DNA of 64,000 bases. Origin: Holothuria scabra (lineage: Eukaryota > Echinodermata > Holothuroidea > Aspidochirotida > Holothuriidae). The stretch covers positions 43,682,879 through 43,746,878 of the forward strand of contig CM074187.1 of the NCBI GenBank assembly GCA_037179385.1, in the 5' to 3' direction. This document shows, piece after piece, positions 57,025 through 64,000 of this stretch; positions within the stretch are counted from its first letter, which is position 1, and the number at the start of each line of letters is the position of its first letter. The notes under the pieces were generated by a model. It made no database searches and was not told the origin of the DNA. It saw only the letters and a program-made list of their open reading frames with translations. Position numbers and translations under genes: made by a program.

Positions 57025-58400
57025 TAAGAGAATTCTATAAAGGCATGTTTCACACTAAATATACTTTTCTTTTTTTCATTTTCTTCAAAAAGGCCAAAAA
57101 TGTTACAATGTTTGCTGCCCTTACCTTTCCAATAATTCCTTCTATTAAATGATTGTAGTGTGGATCAGAGAATTTTATAAAGCCATGTTACACACTAAAT
57201 ATACTTTCCATTTTTTCATTTTCTTCAAAAAAGCCAAAAAAGTAACAATGTTTGCTGCCCTCAATCTTGCTAATAATTTCTTCTATTAAATGATTGTACT
57301 GTGGATCAGAGAATCTTATAAAGGCATGTTACACCCTAAATATACTTTCCATTTTTTCATTTTCTTCAAAAAGGCCAAAAACGTTACAATGTTTGCTGCC
57401 CTCAATCTTGCTAATAATTTTTTTTATTAATGATTGTAGTGTGGATCAGAGGATCTTATAAAGGCATGTTACACCCTAAATATACTTTCCATTTTTTCAT
57501 TTTCTTCAAAAAGGCCAAAAACGTTACAATGTTTGCTGCCCTCAATCTTGCGAATAATTTTTTCTATTAAATGATTGTAGTGTGGATCAGAGAATCTTAT
57601 AAAGGCATGTTACACCCTAAATATACTTTCCATTTTTTCATTTCCTTCAAAAAGGCCAAAAACGTTACAATGTTTGCTGCCCTTAATCTTGCTAATAATT
57701 TTTCTTATTAATGATTGTAGTGTGGATCAGAGGATCTTATAAAGGCATGTTACACACTAAATATACTTTCCTTTTTTTCATTTTCTTCAAAAAGGCCAAA
57801 AACTTTACAATGTTTGCTGCCCTCAACTTTTCCAATAATTCCTTCTATTGAATGATTGTAGTGTGGATCAGAGAATTCTATAAAGGCATGTTTCACACTA
57901 AATATACTTTCGATTTATTCATTTTCTTCAAAAAGGCCAAAAACGTTACAATGTTTGCTTCCCTCAATCTTGCGAATAATTTTTTCTATTAAATGATTGT
58001 AGCGTGGATCAGAAAATCTTATAAAGGCATGTTACACCCTAAATATACTTTCCATTTTTTCATTTTCTTCAAAAAGGCCAAAAATGTTACAATGTTTGCT
58101 TCCCTCAATCTTGCGAATAATTTTTTCTAGTAAATGATTGTAGTGTGGATCAGAAAATCTTATAAAGGCATGTTACACACTAAATATACTTTCCTTTTTT
58201 TCATTTTCTTCAAAAAGGCCAAAAACATTACAATGTTTGCTGCCCTCAACTTTTCCAATAATTCCTTCTATTGAATGATTGTAGTGTGGATCAGAGAATT
58301 CTATTAAGGCATGTTTCACACTAAATATACTTTCGATTTATTAATTTTCTTCAAAAAGGCCAAAAAAGTAACAATGTTTGCTGCCCTCAATCGTGCTAAT
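57025..58400 (+). repeat. 140-bp satellite, cluster B (about 10 units)
   Basis: The ACAATGTTTGCT word recurs about every 140 bases from 57105 to 58371. Units share AAAGGCCAAAAACGTTACAATG, GATTGTAGTGTGGATCAGA and GGCATGTTACACNCTAAATA. Variants alternate (TTACACCC/TTACACAC, CTCAATCTTGC/CTCAACTTTTCC), suggesting higher-order duplication. Confidence 0.95.
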
Positions 58401-58454
58401 AATTTACCACTACACTTCTTTCAATTAGACTGTATGATCTGATTATACTTATAG

Positions 58455-58985
58455 CCTAGGCTAACTAACTTAGCTCCAGCAATGTCATCATAACTTCGCT
58501 AAACTGAGTGATACATTACGTTTACACACCTAGGCCTAGGCTAGCTACATTCAATCTGTTTGTCTGGTCCTTAAACGGTATCCAACTAACTGAACCTTAT
58601 CTAACTAATGAACTGATCTGGGCCTAGTCACTCAGTTAACTAACTGAGCTCCAGCAATGTCATCATAACTTGGCTAAACTGAGTGATACATTACGTTTAC
58701 ACACCTAGGCCTAGGCTAGCTACATTCAATCTGTTTGCCTGGTCCTTAAACGGTATCCAACTAACTGAACCTTATCTAACTAATGAACTGATCTGGGCCT
58801 AGTCACTCAGTTAACTAACTTAGCTCCAGCAATGTGATCATAACTTCGCTAAACTGATACATTACGTTTACACACCTAGGCTAGGCCTAGGCTAAATTTA
58901 ATCTGTATGTCTGGTCCTTAAACAGTATCCAACTAACTGAACCTTATCTAGGCCTAACTAATGAACTAATCTATGCCAAGGCTAG
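58455..58985 (+). repeat. ~175-bp tandem repeat (3 units)
   Basis: GCTCCAGCAATGTSATCATAAC recurs at about 58473, 58647 and 58823. Units contain CACACCTAGGCCTAGGCTAG and TCCTTAAACGGTATCCAACT; the third is the most diverged. Confidence 0.93.
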
Positions 58986-59402
58986 TCACTCTTAACGTTA
59001 TTACGCAACCCATGACTCTGAAACAAAAATTTGGCCTAGTATGATCTTTTAACAAACCCCAGACATAAACCTCCAAATTTCATATCTGGTTACACCGCTG
59101 CATTTCTTTCAATTAACGTTAGACCGGCATGAGTACTATACTACAGACACTACTAACTTTCGCTTAACTGGTACATGTTTTATTTTCCTACTGAGAAAAT
59201 GATGGCAGCAGACATGTAACGTTTTCAACCTTTTGAGAGAGATACAGTGAATTTTTGGGACAAAATCATGACACTGGTGTCTTCTGAAGAAACACAACAA
59301 ACTTAAAGTTGTCTAAAACAAAAAACCTCACATCAAATGCAAAAAATCTTCTCCGATTCAGTGCTAACGACGAACTGGATCACTCTTCTCCAATTCATGA
59401 CG
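58986..59402. other. flank, no gene; possible LINE remnant at its end
   Basis: The last 100 bases may be the left half of the LINE RT fragment that resumes at 62474, but the similarity is weak. Confidence 0.3.
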
Positions 59403-62083
59403 CAGGGCTGGAATTAAACGACAACCACGATGGCCATGGCTGTCGTGCCCAAGGGGATGGCCGTGGTGCCCTACAAAAACAGCCACTTCTCACGGCCATG
59501 TAGGCCGTCGTGCCCGCAAGTACGTGGCTGTCGTGCCTTCCCATCTGAATGAAAAAATTTCATCAGGATTCCAATAAAATATCCTAAATACCATAACAAA
59601 AAGGATACTAAATGCACTCGATGCGCAACTTGCACAATCGAATCAGACTGCTGGAAACTGACCGCATTTTGCTTCCCCTTGTTAATACGCGACTTTGAAG
59701 TATGAGATATGCCCAATCCATCAATGTACCGCACACAGTATACAGGGTTTTGCCTGGGCCTTTTGAACGTCGCGGCCCACGACGTTCAAGCTTCAAAATC
59801 AAGGAGGTCGCGACGTTCAAAAAACGGCGGCAATGTTCAAAATTGCAGCCAGCTAGCCTCCATAACTTTTCTTCTTTCTGTCAACGATTGCTTTTGTTGT
59901 TAATACAATAAACGACAAAATCATTGACTTATTTGTAAAGCTGCAACCAACTTTCTTAATTTCCATGCACATATCACTGCATGCGAATCGGATCTCTGTA
60001 TGTAAATATCCCATTGGGCCTACTACTGAACAAGTAAACAACACAGTATTATTAATATTAGCTAGCCTGCACTTGCATGCCCTCGTAAGCTCCCATCAGG
60101 AAACTGTTGTACTCACTCCGGAGCGCAGTAGCTACGTGGCACAACACGACTTGCACGACCAAAACACAAACGTCCGTTTTGCAGGTTAGAGGCGGGGCTA
60201 ATGTCTCAGATTTGGGAAATTATCAATCAAAGGAACGAACCATGTTATTGTATCTTTACGATGAAACCCCACATATTTCCTGTTACTTCATTCTTAAAAC
60301 TTGCGCCACAATTCAGAAAATCGGAAAATGAAGTTGTGCGAACGTACACTGCAGTCTACTCCCCCCTCCCCCAAGTAAACACTCCATCTCTGGATTGTTT
60401 TGCCCGACTGTACAGACAACAGACTATCGAGCTGCAGTGTTTCACCTTTTTCAAATCCCCAAGCTTAGCATACATATCTGTGCACGTTTTGTACACGTAG
60501 CTCCTAAAATCTTGTGAAGTTCCGTGGTTACTTTCTTGCATAAATTAAGTCATTTCTTGCATTCCTTCCTTAATGTTATTCACAGTAGGACTTAAGCAAT
60601 GTTGTCATGCGACGTCATTGCAAACAAAAATAGTGATGCATGTGGTCTCATGCAGCAAAATTCTTGGCCCACGCGTGCAGTAGACTTTCGTGCATGTCCG
60701 TTTTTCCACCAAACAAGGCATCATGTTTTGCTTGGTGACATCATATGTATAGAATCCATTTGAAGATTTAAATTGGTCCCTGCATCGTGACTGGTTCAAT
60801 TGCATTGATTCTAGCCAGCCAATCACAACTCGCGCCTTCGCCTATGTGATTTAGTGTGTGAAAATACTCGGTCTCCAGACAAGCTTCCCTGTTGAGTTTG
60901 TGTTACGACGATCGCACTTCCCATGCTTATATAGCGGGCTATCGCAGCGGGGCAAGCCCTGTGCCAAATTCACCATGAAACGGTATCACAAATCTCTGCG
61001 TACGTGGATTTTTGGGGGATCTAACTTACGTGCATTTCAGTGGCAGATTCTTTTTAAACAAGACGTTAGTTTTGGACAAGAACTGCTTAAAATATACGGG
61101 GATATTTATATCCGAAAGGAACCATAAGATACGTTAACCGGGTGCAATTGCTGCCCAGAACTGCTAAGATTATCATAAACTGAATGATTGTGCTACATGG
61201 GGTTCGTTAAAGCAGGAGAGTAGCTACATTACATGACGCCACTACTACCCAGTGCAGTAAAAGAATACAAATGTTCCGACATGATTGGGGGATGAAAAAC
61301 AGAATGAGCATGATGTTGGCCTAAGAACTAAATTATTAAAGAGCATGTGACATCGACTGCAAACAAATCTACAGTACTGTATTAACGGTGACTTGTATCT
61401 CCACTTTTGAAGTGAAAATATTACGCCTACAAAAGTGATACCCAGTTCGTGAAACGAACGGAAATATTCCCAATATTTTCTATCCTGAACTGGTAATATT
61501 GCAAGCCTGCCCAATCATGTCAACTTTGGCGAGCAACGGGCGCGAAATAACGGCCAACCAGGGGTAAAAATCGTCCGGTGCCATCGCTTTATAAAAGCCA
61601 TGCCGATGAACCAAAACTTTTGAAGCAGAAATTACGGTGACATAAAGCCAGTGTTAACGCTATCAGTACATCAAAATTAATACGAATGTGAGTTTTATTT
61701 CTAATATTTTGGCGTCAACTCACAGAAGTTGTGTTGACTAATTTGCCTCAAAAGTGTCACCATTTTGCGTCTAGGGACTTGCATACGTCCCAAAATTTCC
61801 AGGGGGACACCCCCTCCCCTCATACCCCTCCACCAGGCCGGCGATCCACTCATGGACGCATTAGATGCGAGACGTTCAATTCTAAATCCAGGGAAAACCC
61901 TGGTATACCGCTGTGCTGTGCAACACTCTGATAAAAACACCCCCTCCAAAAATGGCCTTGGTGCCCTGTCATTCAAAAATATTTGGCCTTGGTGCCCTAC
62001 CTGATGGCCATGGTGCCCTCCAAAATTAATGAATGACCAAGGCCAAATGGCGGTGCCCTCCTCCAACCTTAATTCCAGCCCTG
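59403..62083. mobile_element. hAT-like non-autonomous element with 6-bp target duplication
   Basis: 2681 bp. Perfect 15-bp ends CAGGGCTGGAATTAA and TTAATTCCAGCCCTG, flanked by ATGACG at 59397-59402 and 62084-62089. Subterminal GGCCNTGGTGCCCT words repeat at both ends (59431-59520, 61955-62065). The ends are hAT-like; the 6-bp duplication is not the standard 8 bp. Interior frames are short and no transposase is present. Confidence 0.8.
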
Positions 62084-62473
62084 ATGACGTCACATTACGT
62101 AATGGGAATTGCCCTGTACGAACCCGGTTCTCCCATTGGATAGTTCGAACTGCCTTCAAATCTGTCAACAACCAGACTGTAATTTTTTTTCTGCACGGGG
62201 AACCTGCACAAGAAATGGAAAATGTGCAGATCAGAAACCCAGCATATACCAAAACATGTGTGCCCTGCCTCAAGCACATGCAACACGTACAGGTATGTAC
62301 TGTACCGTAGAATTCCCCTAGCTGTGCTACAAAAAAAAATTGCATGCTCCATTCGTGCTGTCTTCACGTACAGCATGCATACAACAGGCGTTCTCAGCAT
62401 TTACATACACTGGCTCAACGATGGGAGAACTGGATTCGTACAGGGCAATTCCCATTATGTAATGTGACGTCAT
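62084..62473. mobile_element. MITE with ~54-bp terminal inverted repeats
   Basis: Left arm 62084-62138 (ATGACGTCACATTACGTAAT...) and right arm 62420-62473 are nearly exact inverses. A second, inner inverted pair (ACGTACAGGTATGTACTGTAC and GTACAGCATGCATACAAC) lies inside. The element above is inserted in its left tip. TTAA follows the right end and TTCA precedes the left tip, so a TTAA target is likely. Confidence 0.75.
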
Positions 62474-62588
62474 TAAACCCTCAGAAAGTACCGGGACAGG
62501 ATGGTTTAACCCCAAGAGTTAAAAAAGAGTGTGCCAAGAATGTTGCCCCTTTGTTACAACAAATTTTCCAAAAGTATATTGACCCATG
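62474..62588 (+). pseudogene. LINE reverse-transcriptase fragment
   Basis: Frame LNPQKVPGQDGLTPRVKKEC followed by LLQQIFQKY is the conserved start of the LINE RT domain (K-A-x-GPDGI...LKECA). It stops at 62587 and is cut at its left end by the MITE. Confidence 0.75.
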
Positions 62589-62675
62589 AGATTTACTGGA
62601 AGATTAGAATTAGGCCAATGTTTCTCCAGTTTTTGGTTTCGATGAAAAGAGGAACCTATGCATTCATGATGGGGT

Positions 62676-62735
62676 GCATGTGTATGTATGTGTGTATGTG
62701 CATGTGTATGTATGTATGTGTGTGTGTTTGTGACA
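62676..62735 (+). repeat. TG/TATG microsatellite
   Basis: Imperfect (TATG)n and (TG)n run. Confidence 0.9.
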
Positions 62736-62744
62736 CTTTGCTTG

Positions 62745-62972
62745 TTTACACGATATCTTGAGAAGGGAAGATCTGACAGTTCTCAAACTAGATAAAAAGA
62801 TACCCCATACTGAGAGGAAGAACCGTATGTATTTTGGTGGAGGTCAAAGGTCATCTGGGGTCACAGGGGGGTCAAACCCCGGAGTCCTTGTTTACACGAC
62901 ATCTCATGGTAGGAAACTTGGATTGATTTCAAACTTGATATGTTGATGCATTATTATGGAAGAAAGAACTGT
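62745..62972 (+). repeat. two units of a ~160-bp tandem repeat
   Basis: CTTGTTTACACGATATCT at about 62740 returns as CTTGTTTACACGACATCT at 62889, and GGAAGAACCGTAT at 62817 returns as GAAGAAAGAACTGTAT near 62959. The second unit breaks off where LINE sequence starts. Confidence 0.7.
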
Positions 62973-64000
62973 ATTGATCTCAGAATTTATCATTTCCAAT
63001 CATATAGATATCATGGCTATCACTGAGACTTGGCTATTTGGCGATGAGAGAGACAATATCACAATTGCCGATCTAACAGCCACACTTCCTAATTTTACAC
63101 TACATCATGTCCCTCGCTTGAACAGAACAGGAGGTGGAGTTCTTGTATTTCTTCGTAGCTGTTTTAATGTAAGACCTTGTGAATCAAGGAGCTACCTCTC
63201 ATTTGAATACATTGAACTTGTATTATCACTTAAAAGTCAATGTCCTTTGCGTTTAATAATTCTATACAGACCCCAGCTGACAAAGGAGAAAAAATCTACA
63301 ACATCTACATTTCTTAACGAGTTCTCCAGTCTTATTGAAACACTCTTCACCAGGCAGGAATATGTACTGATTGCTGGTGATTTTAACTTTCATTGTGAGG
63401 ATTTAAGCAATCATGACACTTTATCTTTCCTTGATATGATACACGCTTTTAACTTGGAACAACATATGTCAGGTCCCACTCATCGTGATGGTCACACACT
63501 AGACTTAATCATTACACGTCAATCGGATATCTTTATCTCTGATATGCATCTATCAAATTACTTGCCTTCCGACCATTCTGCCATTTTCTGCTCTCTTCAT
63601 ATCGGTCGTCCACCCCCTCAGAGGATTGAAATTCAGACTCGCAAGCTTAGTCAAATCAATATCAGGGCATTTCAAGACGACATTTTGTCATCATCCTTGT
63701 ATACTTCACCTGCCCCTGATCTTGAGTCGCTCGTGAATCAGTATGACGATGTGTTGTCTTGTTTACTTGAGAAACATGCTCCACTCCAGATTCGTAGGGT
63801 CCGTTGCCGACCAAACGCACCTTGGTTCACTGACGAACTCAGATCATTGAAAAGGGAACTGCGACGCTCTGAAGTTCTTTGGCAGTCATCCAAGTTGGAA
63901 GTTCACAGGCAAATTTTCATTGAGAAAAGTAAACATTACAATGCAATGCTAAAACAAGCTAAAAGAAACTACTACTCCATAAAATTGTTGAACTGTAACT
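62973..64000 (+). CDS. CR1/L2-like LINE ORF2, endonuclease domain (partial, runs off window)
   Basis: One frame stays open from an ATG at 62956 to the window edge, about 348 codons. The ATG itself lies in the preceding tandem repeat. LINE similarity starts near 62973 and shows the apurinic-type endonuclease motifs in order: DIMAITETWL, RTGGGVLVFLR, YIELVLS, LIILYRP, VLIAGDFNFH, GPTHRDGHTLDLIITR and LPSDHSAIF. A linker with PWFTDELRSLKRELR and KRNYYS follows, leading into RT beyond the edge. The enzyme nicks target DNA for target-primed reverse transcription. The usual first motif (N-x-RS-x-NK) is missing, so the copy is 5'-truncated but otherwise unbroken in view. Confidence 0.9.

Noticed and set aside
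57025..58400. CRISPR-like regular repeats
   Set aside because: 140-bp head-to-tail units with no unique spacers and no cas genes in a eukaryotic context; satellite DNA.
61701..62345. 214-codon minus-strand frame
   Set aside because: Crosses the boundary between two transposons (62083/62084), so it cannot be an old gene; no motif recognised.

Overview
This is eukaryotic, metazoan DNA: real genes are split by GT-AG introns and most of the window is dispersed transposable-element sequence. The mix suggests an invertebrate deuterostome, most likely an echinoderm: AGGCCTA-type palindromic tracts, hAT-like elements with poly-G ends, CR1/L2-like and L1/Tx1-like LINE pieces, a tRNA-derived SINE and a Mag-like Ty3/Gypsy element. 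The species cannot be fixed from sequence alone. No bacterial operons, CRISPR arrays or rRNA genes are present.

Host genes. (1) 715-5637 (+): the last four exons of an EML/EMAP-like WD40 protein; the 5' part lies left of the window. (2) 10572-13074 (-), possibly starting at 15629: mitochondrial ribosomal protein bL32m (MRPL32), with its Cys4 zinc site completed across the last splice junction. (3) 41752-41846 (+): a candidate first exon of a PEX11-like peroxisomal protein with a GC donor; no downstream exon was found.

Mobile elements. 17245-22758 (-) is a complete Ty3/Gypsy retrotransposon of 5514 bp with 277-bp LTRs that look identical, a CTCAC target duplication, a tRNA-Leu-type primer site, a polypurine tract, gag, and pol in the -1 frame behind an A AAA AAG slippery site; the 3' end of pol is broken by small frame changes. 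DNA transposons with readable ends include a hAT nested in a hAT (27854-30380 and 28491-29916), a hAT MITE pair (10164-10389, 27337-27528), a 5-bp-TSD element (34141-34492), a piggyBac-like MITE (38256-38506), a TA-flanked element holding a TTAA MITE (44804-46859), and a hAT-like element with a 6-bp TSD (59403-62083) inserted in the tip of another MITE. LINE remnants occur at 25050-25470, 36640-37415, 41985-42130, 51950-52260, 52902-53572 (ORF1-like), 62474-62588 and 62975-64000 (endonuclease domain running off the window).

Tandem and inverted structure. A 140-bp satellite occurs in two clusters (three and ten copies). Each adjoins a roughly 300-bp AT-rich terminal segment, and the two segments are mutually inverted while the satellites are in the same orientation. 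A 175-bp tandem repeat (58455-58985), about 180-bp units of a GCGGAGCGCCACCA family (54020-54700) and several inverted duplications complete the picture. The window reads as a few host genes stretched and separated by layered transposon insertions.
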